Positions 24,484 through 34,207 are shown, numbered from the stretch's first letter. The stretch: 64,000 nt of DNA from Desulfobacter curvatus DSM 3379 (GCF_000373985.1 NZ_KB892924.1:82-64081), one strand, 5' to 3'. Program-made: numbers and translations. The notes: generated by a model not told the origin, from the sequence alone.

Positions 24484-25795
24484 ACAGTGAATTTTGGCCG
24501 GTGGATTCAAGAACCGACTGCCACAGCCTGCCTGACGGATCCATTTTTTTGCGTCGTCCGGCCGAGGCATCCATGGGTACATGGACATAATTATTATTCC
24601 AGAAGCTGATAAGCAAATTGGTTTTTCCGGCCATGCCCGCATGTACGGCATCCCTTGCCAGAAGCCCGCAGAACACCGAGTCATTGGCATTGGCAGGCAA
24701 GCTGCGGATAATGTAGGATGGATCAATGTATTTCAAAGAGATGGGGATATCTTTGGATTTAAAATAATCGCTGATTTCTGACTTTAAGAATAGACCAATA
24801 TCCTTGAGCTTCACGTTGCCCGATGCATCATGCTCGATATCCTTGTCTTCAAAAAAATTCTGACCGGCTCCTTCGGCCACAATGATTACTGCATGTTTTC
24901 TAAGGGCCAGACGCCGCTCTATAGCGGCTAAAAGTCCGTTTTCCCCATGCAGCAGGATCTGCTCTTCGGGGATGAGCACAAAATTGGCATCAGGTTGGGC
25001 AAGGGCGGCCGTGGCTGCCAGAAATCCGGAATACCTGCCCATGAGCTTGATCAGGCCGATACCGTTGGGATAGGCCTCGGCTTCGTTATGGGCGCCCTTG
25101 ATTGCCAGGGTGGCCACGTCTACGGCTGAATCAAAGCCAAAAGAACGGGAAACCAGAAAAATATCATTATCAATGGTTTTTGGAATACCAACCACGGAAA
25201 TCTTCAATCCGCGGTTTAAAATTTCATCTCCAATGGACTTGGATGCCATCAATGTCCCGTCCCCCCCCACCATGAAAAGCAATCCCACTCCAATACGTTC
25301 CAGGCAGTCCACTATTTCCCCGATATCCTGTCCACCCCGGGAAGAGCCCAGCATGGAGCCACCTGTGTTCTGAATGCCTGATACTCGTTGGGGGTTCAGC
25401 TCAATTAATTCATGGCCGAATTTGTGGATAAAACCCTGGAGCCCATGGCGGATACCATAGATGGTTTTAACACCATACACATGATATAATTCAAGCACTA
25501 ACGACCGGAGAATGTCGTTTAACCCCGGGCACAGCCCTCCACAAGTGACCACTGCACACTTGAGTTTGCTGGGGTCAAAATAAATCTTCTCCCGGGGGCC
25601 TGCCTGTTCAAAACTGAGTATTTCATCTGCCTTGGCTCCGGCCACACGGTCAACCCTGACATCAACGCTGATTCTGTATTCATCTTTCATGAAACGGGTT
25701 TTACCGTCACAGGCCAACCCCTGGGAAATCAGTGGAGATGGAATCCGGGCAGGGCCTAAAACGGGAATGGTCGTATTGATGTTCATGTCTTTCAT
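24470..25795 (-). CDS. 6-phosphofructokinase, long form
   Basis: 441 residues, longer than E. coli PfkA (320). The N-terminal extension of about 70 residues and the insert pattern resemble the plant/trypanosome-type group. Key residues: CGGLCPGLN (phosphate loop), GGDGT (Gly at the position that distinguishes ATP from pyrophosphate enzymes) and PKTIDND (Lys at the second site). Gly plus Lys is the combination known from ATP-dependent enzymes of the plant and trypanosome clade, so ATP use is predicted. It phosphorylates fructose 6-phosphate in glycolysis. The start overlaps the kdsD stop by four bases (ATGA), so the two are translationally coupled. Confidence 0.88.
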   Translation of the reverse strand: MKDMNINTTIPVLGPARIPSPLISQGLACDGKTRFMKDEYRISVDVRVDRVAGAKADEILSFEQAGPREKIYFDPSKLKCAVVTCGGLCPGLNDILRSLVLELYHVYGVKTIYGIRHGLQGFIHKFGHELIELNPQRVSGIQNTGGSMLGSSRGGQDIGEIVDCLERIGVGLLFMVGGDGTLMASKSIGDEILNRGLKISVVGIPKTIDNDIFLVSRSFGFDSAVDVATLAIKGAHNEAEAYPNGIGLIKLMGRYSGFLAATAALAQPDANFVLIPEEQILLHGENGLLAAIERRLALRKHAVIIVAEGAGQNFFEDKDIEHDASGNVKLKDIGLFLKSEISDYFKSKDIPISLKYIDPSYIIRSLPANANDSVFCGLLARDAVHAGMAGKTNLLISFWNNNYVHVPMDASAGRRKKMDPSGRLWQSVLESTGQNSLFNGC

Positions 25796-26868
25796 TGATT
25801 CCCTCCATTAAATTTAAAGGTTCCCTTTCCCAAGATATCGTGGAGATGCAGCAACCCTTTAAGGCAGCCGCTCTCCCCAAGGATAGGCAAAACCGTAATT
25901 TCATATTTTTCCATTAAATTCAAGGCATCATACAGATAAGAATCGGGGAACAGGTGTCTCGGGGAGCGGGTCATTATCTCGTCTACAAGAAGGGTGTCGG
26001 CTGTACCTCCCCCCTTTGCAAGCCAGTGCCGGACATCTCCGTCTGTAAGTATTCCCATAAGTTTATCAGTCGAATCAAGAACAAAAACAGCGCCCAGGCG
26101 GTGGGTATCCATACAGGCAAGGGTCTGGGCCATAGTGGTGCCTGTTTGTACAAAAGGCACGCTTGATTTTTCAAGCATCAGTTCGCTGACCTTGCCTGAC
26201 AGGCGCTGCCCCAATGCACCTCCGGGATGGGAGCGCATGAAATCGGCTTTTTTAAAATTTTTCTTTTTTATCAGGGCCACGGCCAGGGCATCCCCCATGG
26301 CCAGCTGGGCTGTGGTTGAGCAGGTCGGAGCCATATTCAAGGGGCAGGCCTCTTTTTTTACACCGGTGTTTATGATCATATCACAGAATCCTGCCATGGC
26401 GGATTCAGGCTTTCCCGTGAAACCCGCTATCTTACAGCCTACCTCCCTGATTACGGGTAAAAGCTGGTTGAGTTCTCCGGTCTCACCGGAATTTGAGATG
26501 GCAATGAATATGTCATTTCGGCTGACCATGCCAAGGTCCCCGTGAACGGCTTCAACCGGATGAAGAAACATGGCATTTGTGCCTGTGCTGCTTAAGGTGG
26601 CGGCAATCTTTCTTCCGATTAAACCCGATTTTCCGATGCCTGAAATAATGACTCGTCCTTTGGCGCTAAAGATTGCATTAACAAGGGTTTGAAAATCCGT
26701 ATCTAATTTTTCAATAAGGTCCAGAAGGGCCTGGGCTTCCATTTTCAGAACTTGAACAGCGTCGTCTATGATCATTGGTTTTTCCGGATTACTATTATTG
26801 GACTGGATGTGGTTAAGGTTATGGGATCTCACGATTTCATCGTTATACATCAGAAAAGATCTGCCCAC
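25792..26868 (-). CDS. kdsD: Arabinose-5-phosphate isomerase (KpsF/GutQ family)
   Basis: 358 residues. A SIS domain (about 60-200: RVIISGIGKSGLIGRKIAATLSSTG, then HGDLGM and ISNSGETGEL) is followed by two CBS domains (about 235-355). It converts ribulose 5-phosphate to arabinose 5-phosphate, the first step toward the Kdo sugar of lipopolysaccharide. The start is a GTG at 26868, supported by AGGAG nine bases upstream; later ATGs lack such a site. The N-terminus is therefore about 30 residues longer than usual and low in similarity. The phosphofructokinase gene follows with a four-base overlap. Confidence 0.92.
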   Translation of the reverse strand: MGRSFLMYNDEIVRSHNLNHIQSNNSNPEKPMIIDDAVQVLKMEAQALLDLIEKLDTDFQTLVNAIFSAKGRVIISGIGKSGLIGRKIAATLSSTGTNAMFLHPVEAVHGDLGMVSRNDIFIAISNSGETGELNQLLPVIREVGCKIAGFTGKPESAMAGFCDMIINTGVKKEACPLNMAPTCSTTAQLAMGDALAVALIKKKNFKKADFMRSHPGGALGQRLSGKVSELMLEKSSVPFVQTGTTMAQTLACMDTHRLGAVFVLDSTDKLMGILTDGDVRHWLAKGGGTADTLLVDEIMTRSPRHLFPDSYLYDALNLMEKYEITVLPILGESGCLKGLLHLHDILGKGTFKFNGGNQ

Positions 26869-27002
26869 AAGAGATAGCTCCTAAATATACCATAGAACAA
26901 ATATGTGTTTAAAAATAATTAGTTGACAATTAAAGTGGCATTATGATAGTTGGTTACGGTTTATTTATTCCGGTTTATATCAAACCCGGATTTATTTTAT
27001 TT

Positions 27003-27088
27003 AACAGCCATGGGTAAACCTGGTCTATCAGCACCCAGACTCAGCCCACAACAAAAGTTGAAAGATCTGTGTTAGTTACACAGACTTT
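27003..27088 (-). repeat. Dispersed structured repeat, copy B (type 2)
   Basis: On the minus strand it begins with a 5' hairpin TCTGTGT-AACTA-ACACAGA (27066-27084), then the common core with CCTGG-like and CCAGG arms (about 27015-27040) and the terminal CCATGGCTGTT. It is oriented toward kdsD, ending 135 bases before it. Confidence 0.8.
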
Positions 27089-27147
27089 CTTATGAAATTA
27101 AATACCTAATGACTAAGGTAATATAACAATAAAACAGGAAGACGATT

Positions 27148-27420
27148 ATGATTTGTACAACTGTTAGAGAAGGCCAGGATTGTGTATTCATGACAGCCCA
27201 GGGCTGCAGCTATAACGAAGGCAGCTGCCTTCCCATCATTGATGAATGCAAAGGCTGTCAGAGAAGTGGAGAATTTCCCACCGGCGTTTACTGCACTGCT
27301 GCGCCTGATCCCTCTTTGAAATGGAAAAACGGCAACTGCAACATGGCCACCCATGTTAAAACCACCACCGAAACCAAAAAACAGAAACTTAACCCTATCA
27401 AGGCATCCAAACGAAGATAA
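27148..27420 (+). CDS. PxxKW-family cysteine-rich protein
   Basis: 90 residues with eight cysteines (3, 12, 20, 27, 34, 37, 49, 64) and the defining DPSLKW motif. This small family occurs mainly in sulfate-reducing and related deltaproteobacteria. The function is unknown; the cysteine spacing suggests a metal or Fe-S site. The tail is strongly basic (KKQ ... KASKRR). No signal peptide is visible, so it should be cytoplasmic. It is a single-gene unit with a clear terminator behind it. Confidence 0.85.
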   Translation: MICTTVREGQDCVFMTAQGCSYNEGSCLPIIDECKGCQRSGEFPTGVYCTAAPDPSLKWKNGNCNMATHVKTTTETKKQKLNPIKASKRR

Positions 27421-27442
27421 CGCAACCGATTCAATGCACGTA

Positions 27443-27499
27443 AAAACTCTGCAGTTTTCCTTGGACTTCCTTAGGCCTGGCTGCAGGGTTTTCTTTTTT
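27443..27499 (+). terminator. Terminator of the PxxKW gene
   Basis: AAAACTCTGCAG (27443-27454) pairs with CTGCAGGGTTTT (27481-27492), one G-T pair, followed by a T-rich tract. It lies 22 bases after the stop codon. Confidence 0.75.
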
Positions 27500-27558
27500 C
27501 AGGTGCCAATATTCATTTTATTGAATTTGGAGAATACTTTAATTTAACAGGTTAAATC

Positions 27559-28872
27559 ATGAACCCCAATGCCCAGGAATTGAATAACACCATTAAACAG
27601 GCTACGCCCCATGTATATGAAATGCTCTCTGATATGGGAAAGAGACTGTTTTTCCCCGAAGGAATTTTAACACAGAGCGCTGAAGCAAAGATAAAGGCGG
27701 ACAAAATCAACGCCACCATCGGCATCGCAAAGCAGGGCAGTTGCGTTTTAAGTCTTTCTTCCGTGACAAAATACATTACAGAAATTGAACCGGATGATTA
27801 TCTGCCTTATGCTTCCTCATTTGGGCTTCCGGAACTCCGGGAAACATGGCTTAAGAAAATGTATGTTAAAAATCCGTCACTTGAGGGCACCGTCCTTAGT
27901 ATGCCCGTGGTCACATCCGGCATCACCCATGGGGTTTCCATATTTTCGGACATGTGGGTAAATGCCGGGGATGTTATTGTCGTGCCGGACATGACATGGG
28001 GCAACTACAACATGATCTTCCGTGTTCGCAATCGTGCCCGGTTTGTTACGTACCAATCCTATGACGACGCACTGACCCACTTTAACCTGGATGATTTCGA
28101 GCGTGTGGTCAGGGAACAGGCGGCACTTAACGATAAAATTATTATCATGCTGAATTTCCCCCACAACCCAACCGGGTATTCCTTGAACGATAATGAGGCG
28201 TTGCGTGTTGCAGAAATCCTCATTGATGTGGCCCAAAAGGGCACCAATGTTGTGGCAGCCTGTGATGACGCTTATTTTGGGTTGTTTTTTGAACCGGAAA
28301 CATTTAAACAGTCTTTGTTTGCCAAAATGGCCGGCAGAACGAATCGGCTTTTAGCCGTTAAACTCGACGGACCCACCAAGGAAGATTATGTCATGGGCTT
28401 AAGAACCGGGTTCGCCACTTACGCGGTTGCCGCAGATGCCAACCTTGAAGGGGTGTATGAGGCTCTGGAAAAAAAGACGGCCGGATGCATCCGGGGCAAT
28501 ATCTCAAACTGTTCTCATTTAAGTCAGACCATTCTTTTCAAATCCATGGAAGATGAAAATTACGAGCGTTTTAAGCAGGAAAAGTTTGACCTGCTTAAAT
28601 CCCGGGCCATGGCCATTAAAGAGGTACTCAAAGATCCTAAATATGCGAGTGGATTTGATGTTTATCCGTTTAATTCTGGCTATTTTGTGTGCATCCGTGT
28701 TAAAGGCGTGAACGCAGAAGATTTAAGGCTTCATCTGCTTGACAACTATGGTACCGGTTTGATCTCCATTGGAGAAGACAATCTTCGGGTGGCGTTTTCA
28801 TGTCTGGAAGAAAAAGATGTAAAAACTTTATTTGACATTATTCTCTCAGGGATCAATGATTTAAGAAAATAA
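27559..28872 (+). CDS. Class I/II PLP-dependent aminotransferase
   Basis: 437 residues with the fold-type I pattern: the HNPTGYS motif (Asn binding the PLP ring), CDDAYFGL (Asp and Tyr contacting PLP), the PLP-lysine candidate in DGPTKEDYVMGLRTGF, and the substrate-carboxylate Arg in the C-terminal LRVAFSCL. It resembles aspartate/aromatic-type enzymes, but the K-containing motif is atypical (GPTK rather than SFSK), so the amino-acid substrate is not predicted. It stands alone between the PxxKW gene and the ClC gene on the same strand. Confidence 0.85.
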   Translation: MNPNAQELNNTIKQATPHVYEMLSDMGKRLFFPEGILTQSAEAKIKADKINATIGIAKQGSCVLSLSSVTKYITEIEPDDYLPYASSFGLPELRETWLKKMYVKNPSLEGTVLSMPVVTSGITHGVSIFSDMWVNAGDVIVVPDMTWGNYNMIFRVRNRARFVTYQSYDDALTHFNLDDFERVVREQAALNDKIIIMLNFPHNPTGYSLNDNEALRVAEILIDVAQKGTNVVAACDDAYFGLFFEPETFKQSLFAKMAGRTNRLLAVKLDGPTKEDYVMGLRTGFATYAVAADANLEGVYEALEKKTAGCIRGNISNCSHLSQTILFKSMEDENYERFKQEKFDLLKSRAMAIKEVLKDPKYASGFDVYPFNSGYFVCIRVKGVNAEDLRLHLLDNYGTGLISIGEDNLRVAFSCLEEKDVKTLFDIILSGINDLRK

Positions 28873-29002
28873 AATTTTTTTATGGCATATGACAAAAGGC
28901 TCTAAAAATATGGAGGTAATATTGGCGTTAACCTGAACCGGAAATTTAAAATATCCGGATAATCCCGGCGGTCAAAAATAGATTGGGCCTGATCTTCGGC
29001 AG

Positions 29003-30826
29003 ATGACGATTTTGCCGGGACAAGTGAGGCAGGGCACAAAAATGAATTTAAGCAGAAAAAGTAATGTTGATCTCAAATATGCCGGCAAATGGGTGTTCTA
29101 TTTTGTTTTGATAGGCGTCATGTCAGGCCTTGGGGCGGTTCTGTTTCATTACCTGTGCGGCCTTGGCATGCATTATTTTTTGGATATGATGGCCGGATAC
29201 AGGCCCCAGGGACCTGCCGGTGAGCATCTGCTGCTGCCCCACACCGATACGCCTTTCAACAAGTGGGTGTTATTGCTTTTACCTGCATTGGGAGGTCTTG
29301 TCTCCGGGTGGATTGTTTATACCTTTGCTCCGGAGGCAGAGGGGCATGGTACGGACGCCGCAATAGACGCCTTCCATCACAAGGGCGGTATTATTCGCTC
29401 ACGGATTCCAATTATTAAAACCATTGCCTCCACCATTACGCTGACCACCGGCGGCTCAGGGGGCAGGGAAGGGCCCATTGCCCAGATTGGGGGCGGATTC
29501 GGTTCTTTTCTGGCTACACGGTTCAACCTGTCTGAACGGGAACGGTGTATTATGATGGCTGCAGGGATTGGTGCCGGTGTGGGCAGTATCTTCAGAGCAC
29601 CCTTGGCTGGCGCTCTTTTTGCTGCGGAAGTGCTCTACCGTGATCCTGAATTTGAGTCTTCGGTCATCATTCCGGCCGGCATCTCCTCTGTGGTGGCCTA
29701 TTGCACCTTTTGTCTGTTTTTCGGATGGGGTTCGTTGTTTGATTCCCCGGCATTTAAATTTGAAAATCCATTGCAGTTAGGTCCCTATCTTGGTCTTGCC
29801 GTAGTTCTGGTCCTCACCGGCGTTTTATATGTTAAGGTGTTTTATGGGACGACGCATCTGTTTCGGAAACTGAAAATCCCAAATCACATCAAACCTGCCC
29901 TTGGCGGTCTTGTGACCGGTGTGATCGGTTTTTTTATGCCTTATACCCTGGCCTTTGGATACGGCATGGCCCAGGGGGCTATTTTCAACCAGTTGGCCAT
30001 CCCCGTTCTTTTGGGTCTTGCCCTGGGAAAAATTTTTACCACATCCTTTTCCATTGGCTCCGGCGGGTCCGGCGGTGTATTTGGGCCTTCGGTTGTTATC
30101 GGCGGCGCCATGGGCGGGGCCGTGGGGCAGTTTTTTCATATGGTTATGCCCACGGTTGTAACCCAGCCGGGGGCCTTTGTCATTGTTGGTATGGCCGGAT
30201 TTTTCACGGCTGTGTCCAACACCCCCATCTCCACCATCATATTTGTCAGTGAGATGACCAACTCCTATCATCTTCTGCTGCCAAGTCTTCTGGTTTGTTC
30301 GGTGTGTTATCTTTTGTCCACAAAATGGTCTATTTATGAAAACCAGGTGAAATCGCGAGTTGATTCACCGCTTCATGCCGGAGAATTTATGATAGACATT
30401 CTTCAAACCATAAAAGTGGAAAAACTCAAACATCTTATCAAGGATGTCCGATGCCTGAACCAGGACATGAGCTTCAATCACTTTAAAAAAATATTTCAGA
30501 CCACCAAGCAAAGATATTTCCCGGTTATGAACGGCCAAGGAAGATTATGCGGCATTTTTTCCTCCACCGATGTCCGTGAGGTTCTTTTTTCAAGCGATCT
30601 TGGGCAACTGGTCCTTATGAAGGATATTATGGTGTCCAGTATGATTACTACCACCTTAGCCGAAGATTTGAACACGGTACTGCTTAAACTTACAAAGAAA
30701 AACATTGATGCGCTGCCTGTGGTGGATGAAGATGATCCGGGAAAATTTATCGGCATGCTTTACCGCCGTGACATTATTGCCTACTATAACCTCCATGTGA
30801 CAAGAATCCGGGAATCTGAAAAGTAG
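29003..30826 (+). CDS. ClC-family chloride channel/transporter with CBS domains
   Basis: 607 residues: a ClC membrane domain (about 25-440) and two cytoplasmic CBS domains (about 460-600). The selectivity motifs GSGGREGP (gating glutamate present) and GSGGSGGVFGP are clear. At the site of the second, proton-transfer glutamate of E. coli ClC (IIEEMR, E203) this protein has AAEVLYR with Val, which suggests channel-like or uncoupled chloride flux. The start is uncertain: ATG 29003 and ATG 29042 are both open, with poor ribosome sites. No neighbour indicates a pathway. Confidence 0.9.
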   Translation: MTILPGQVRQGTKMNLSRKSNVDLKYAGKWVFYFVLIGVMSGLGAVLFHYLCGLGMHYFLDMMAGYRPQGPAGEHLLLPHTDTPFNKWVLLLLPALGGLVSGWIVYTFAPEAEGHGTDAAIDAFHHKGGIIRSRIPIIKTIASTITLTTGGSGGREGPIAQIGGGFGSFLATRFNLSERERCIMMAAGIGAGVGSIFRAPLAGALFAAEVLYRDPEFESSVIIPAGISSVVAYCTFCLFFGWGSLFDSPAFKFENPLQLGPYLGLAVVLVLTGVLYVKVFYGTTHLFRKLKIPNHIKPALGGLVTGVIGFFMPYTLAFGYGMAQGAIFNQLAIPVLLGLALGKIFTTSFSIGSGGSGGVFGPSVVIGGAMGGAVGQFFHMVMPTVVTQPGAFVIVGMAGFFTAVSNTPISTIIFVSEMTNSYHLLLPSLLVCSVCYLLSTKWSIYENQVKSRVDSPLHAGEFMIDILQTIKVEKLKHLIKDVRCLNQDMSFNHFKKIFQTTKQRYFPVMNGQGRLCGIFSSTDVREVLFSSDLGQLVLMKDIMVSSMITTTLAEDLNTVLLKLTKKNIDALPVVDEDDPGKFIGMLYRRDIIAYYNLHVTRIRESEK

Positions 30827-30858
30827 TGTTAGTGTTTGAACAGCCTGTCGAGCACGAA

Positions 30859-31674
30859 TTAATAATTCACTTGATGCAAAAACAACCCCCTTGCCGGGGC
30901 GGTCGCTCCGGCAAGGGAACGTTCACGTGAGCAAAGGATCTGATTGAACATTGCCGGGCTAATCCGTCCTGCACCGGCATCTTTTAGCGTTCCTACGATA
31001 TTTCGGACCATGTTTTTTAAAAATCCCGTGGCACAGATACAAAATTCCAGCCGATCGTAAGGCTTTTCTGTCCAGCTTGCACTGAAAATCGTTCTTACGG
31101 TGGAAGACCTTGGACTGCCCGTATTTTCAAAAGCTTTAAAATCATGTTCGCCCACGAGGTATTTACAGCACTGATTCATGGCGTCTATATTCAGAACCGG
31201 CTTTACATGCCATAAATAATCCCGGCCAATGGCCGTGGGGGGTTCTCTGTTCAGTATGTAATACCGGTACTCTTTGGAACGAACATGGTACTGTGCATGG
31301 AAATCAGGATCTGCGAGCCGGCAGTCATGAATCACAATGGGAGCGGACACAAGGCTGTTCACCCCTTTTTGAATGATATCAGGGGTAAGACGGGTCTCTG
31401 CATGGAAATGGGCCACCTGGGCCCGTGCATGAACACCTGCATCCGTACGTCCGGAACCGTGAATTTTAATGTCCTGGTTTAAAATCATGGATAATATACG
31501 TTCAAGCTCACCCTGGATGGTGGGTTTATCAGCTTGGCGCTGCCACCCGAAAAAATTGGTTCCGTCATAGGCCACCACAATTTTGAAATTTTTTGTCGGG
31601 CTGTTCTGATTTTCAACTGTCTTGGGCATTCTGCAGTATGGCTTTTTTTTTGATAAGTTTTTTAACCAAGACAT
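30859..31674 (-). CDS. truA: tRNA pseudouridine synthase A
   Basis: TruA makes pseudouridine at positions 38-40 of the anticodon stem. The core starts at NFKIVVAYDGTNFFGWQRQ, and the catalytic Asp is in GSGRTDAGVHARAQ. The C-terminal MVRNIVGTL and ARGLFLHQV blocks complete the fold. Length is 271 from the outermost start at 31674, or 256 from the ATG at 31629. Neither has a good Shine-Dalgarno sequence; the shorter form fits the family better. It is convergent with the ClC gene after a 32-base gap. Confidence 0.95.
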   Translation of the reverse strand: MSWLKNLSKKKPYCRMPKTVENQNSPTKNFKIVVAYDGTNFFGWQRQADKPTIQGELERILSMILNQDIKIHGSGRTDAGVHARAQVAHFHAETRLTPDIIQKGVNSLVSAPIVIHDCRLADPDFHAQYHVRSKEYRYYILNREPPTAIGRDYLWHVKPVLNIDAMNQCCKYLVGEHDFKAFENTGSPRSSTVRTIFSASWTEKPYDRLEFCICATGFLKNMVRNIVGTLKDAGAGRISPAMFNQILCSRERSLAGATAPARGLFLHQVNY

Positions 31675-32155
31675 CGAGCGGGTGATGCTTGACGGATTGA
31701 GTTTGGAGATATTTGGATTTTACAAGCCGCTTTGAAAAGGTGTTACAATTAAAAAAAACAGGCATACACCAGAAAATTATTTTCAGGTGATTCCATGTTC
31801 TTTGCCCTCCTATGCGTATTTTGCACATACAAATAACTTGTCCAAACATTCCTGTCAAGCCGATCCCATTTGTGGAAGTTTGATCCTGCCTTCAATTTAT
31901 TGGGGGCGGTAGTGGAATTTAGTATAAATCTGTGCTTTACTGGACTTTTCTTAAAGTGATCTTCTGGATTTTTTTATATTAGTTATCGCAAACTCAGTGA
32001 ACAGCCATGGGCTGACCTGGTCTATCAGCACCCAGGCCCAGCCTGCAACGAATATTGAAAGATTCGCGCGGTTTACACAGATTTTTTTATAAAAAACTTT
32101 ATTTATGGGTTCTTAAATTTTTCAATGCCCAATTCTAATTTTTAAGGAGAAGATA
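31675..32155. other. Intergenic stretch between truA and the chemoreceptor gene
   Basis: It contains copy C of the dispersed repeat (32000-32088, minus orientation) and the upstream region of the chemoreceptor gene with its AAGGAG site. An 81-codon minus frame overlapping the truA start has no ribosome site and is not called. Nothing else is recognised. Confidence 0.5.
32000..32088 (-). repeat. Dispersed structured repeat, copy C (type 2)
   Basis: The core is well kept: GGGC/GCCC outer stem, CCTGGG-type inner arm, loop TGCTGATAGA and CCAGG. The 5' TCTGTGT half of the type 2 module is present, but its partner is degraded (CGCGAATC), so that hairpin no longer closes. It is oriented toward truA. 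Confidence 0.75.
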
Positions 32156-34084
32156 ATGAAAAAATTGTACAATAACTTAAAACTTGCATGGAAACTTATG
32201 GGCGGAATAGGCTTGGTTATCATATTTTTTATCTGTGCTCTGGGAATCTTTTATTATACCAATCATGTTACAGCATCGAAGTTTGATTCCGTCTGGCATA
32301 CAGGAAAAGCCATTGCTGACGGTTTTAGAGATATAGAGTCTTTAGTGCTTCAGTGCCGCAGGGAAGAAAAGAATTTTTTGATGAACAAGGATAAGAAATA
32401 TGTTGATAAAGTTGAAAAAAATATAACCTTGCTGAAAAAAGAGGCAGACAATATCCAAGGTATTGCTATAAAAAATAAAAGCAAAGAATTTGAAGATCGT
32501 GCTGTAAGAATAGTAAAAGATGCAGACCAGTATCTTGCATTATTTCATACCGTGGTGTCTCTGTGGGAAAAAAGAGGTCTTAGTCATAAATCCGGATTGC
32601 AGGGAGACTTTAGAAATGTTGTACATGAACTGACAGACGATGTTCATGCCGCAAATGACATGGATTCATTAACAGCTCTTCTGACGCTAAGAAAGCACGA
32701 AAAAGACTATCTTTTAAGGTTTGACAAAAAATATAAAGACAATGCGCTTAAAATACTGTCTGAACTTTCCGATCATCCTGGAATATCAAAAGATAAATTG
32801 AATAAATACAAGGCGCTTTTTCTTGCACTCGTAGAGACAGACGATCAGATCAATAATTCGTCTGCTAAAATGAGAGAGGTTGTAAATAGAATTGAACCAC
32901 TGATAGAGGAAAATGTTCTTCTTGCAACCCAATATGCAACCGGTGAAATGGCAGCAGCAAAAGCCAGGAGCAGGTATCTAAGTAATATTGCCGTTACTAT
33001 TGCAGTTGTCGCCGTTGCTGTCGGTATATTCATAGCCGTTCTTATCACTTTAAGCATTACAGGCGCTTTCAAAAAAATAGTTTACCTTGCCAAGGCAATG
33101 TCAGAGGGAGATTTGACACAACAGCTTGATATTGATCAAAAAGATGAAATAGGAGATCTTGCAAGAGCCCTTAACAACATGGCAGACAGCCTAAATAAAA
33201 TGTTCAGAGATGTTTCCATAGGAATCCAGACATTGTCCTCTTCATCCACTGAACTTGCCGGAGTCGCCAACCAGATAACCTCAAATTCAGAGGCCACAAG
33301 CGAAAGAGCGAATTCAGTTTCTGTTGCCGCAGAAGAGATGAGCACCAACATGAATTCCGTTGCTGCTGCAACAGAACAGGCCACAACCAATATACAGATG
33401 ATCGTGGCTGCTGCTGAAGAAATGACAGCAACCATAAAGGAAATAGCCGCCAACACAACCAAAGGTAGCGAGACAACAACCCATGCTGTTGACCAGGCGC
33501 AGCATGTTTCTGAAACAATGGATGAATTGGGCAATGCGGCAGCACAGATAAACAAAGTAACAGAGACAATCGCTGATATTTCCGAACAGACCAATCTTCT
33601 TGCCCTGAACGCAACAATAGAAGCGGCAAGGGCAGGAGACGCGGGCAAGGGGTTTGCCGTAGTTGCAGGTGAAATCAAGGCGCTTGCCCAACAGACAGCA
33701 GAAGCGACCAGGGAAATCAATGAGAGGATATCAGGAGTAAAAGCAAGTACTGATGAATCTATAACTGCAATTAAGGGGATCGTAACTGTCATCAATGAAG
33801 TAAATGGTATTGTAATTACAATTGCAACAGCTATTGAAGAACAGTCGGCAACGACTCAGGAGATTTCAAACAATGTGAGCCAGGCAGCATCAGGGCTTCA
33901 AGAAGTAAATGATAATGTGAACCAGGCTTCTGCAGTAACAGGAGAGGTAACCCGGAATATTACCGAAGTTAACCAGGCAGCCCAGGAAACAAATTCAGGA
34001 GCTGTACAGGTAAATGAAAGCGCCGCAGAACTTTCAAAGCTTGCCGGGCACCTTAATGAAATGGTAGCACGATTTAAAATATAA
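32156..34084 (+). CDS. Methyl-accepting chemotaxis protein
   Basis: 642 residues. Transmembrane helix 1 at about 12-38, a periplasmic helical sensor region of about 230 residues (with CRREEKNFLM and a second similar LRKHEKDYLLRF segment, the hallmark of the two-bundle HBM-type sensor), transmembrane helix 2 at about 278-300, HAMP (about 300-352), and a signalling domain whose hairpin tip is EQTNLLALNATIEAARAGDAGKGFAVVA. It signals to CheA/CheW. AAGGAG before the ATG supports the start. No che genes are adjacent; a CheD homologue lies far away at 61072. The ligand is unknown. Confidence 0.94.
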   Translation: MKKLYNNLKLAWKLMGGIGLVIIFFICALGIFYYTNHVTASKFDSVWHTGKAIADGFRDIESLVLQCRREEKNFLMNKDKKYVDKVEKNITLLKKEADNIQGIAIKNKSKEFEDRAVRIVKDADQYLALFHTVVSLWEKRGLSHKSGLQGDFRNVVHELTDDVHAANDMDSLTALLTLRKHEKDYLLRFDKKYKDNALKILSELSDHPGISKDKLNKYKALFLALVETDDQINNSSAKMREVVNRIEPLIEENVLLATQYATGEMAAAKARSRYLSNIAVTIAVVAVAVGIFIAVLITLSITGAFKKIVYLAKAMSEGDLTQQLDIDQKDEIGDLARALNNMADSLNKMFRDVSIGIQTLSSSSTELAGVANQITSNSEATSERANSVSVAAEEMSTNMNSVAAATEQATTNIQMIVAAAEEMTATIKEIAANTTKGSETTTHAVDQAQHVSETMDELGNAAAQINKVTETIADISEQTNLLALNATIEAARAGDAGKGFAVVAGEIKALAQQTAEATREINERISGVKASTDESITAIKGIVTVINEVNGIVITIATAIEEQSATTQEISNNVSQAASGLQEVNDNVNQASAVTGEVTRNITEVNQAAQETNSGAVQVNESAAELSKLAGHLNEMVARFKI

Positions 34085-34207
34085 GTATTTTTTATTTCCA
34101 GGATAGGGTTAAAGTTTAAGCTTTTGTCGTTAAGCAGCAAAAAGGGGTTGCGACAGTTTGACAATCACTACATTGTGGCATAGCTTATTTGATAAATTTA
34201 AATAGTT

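Noticed and set aside
31613..31858. 81-codon minus-strand frame overlapping the truA start
   Set aside because: No Shine-Dalgarno sequence, no recognisable domain, and it overlaps truA out of frame.
33136..33795. Long antisense frames (up to 219 codons) within the chemoreceptor gene
   Set aside because: They mirror the Ala/Thr/Glu-rich coiled-coil codons of the receptor; no start signals and low-complexity translation.
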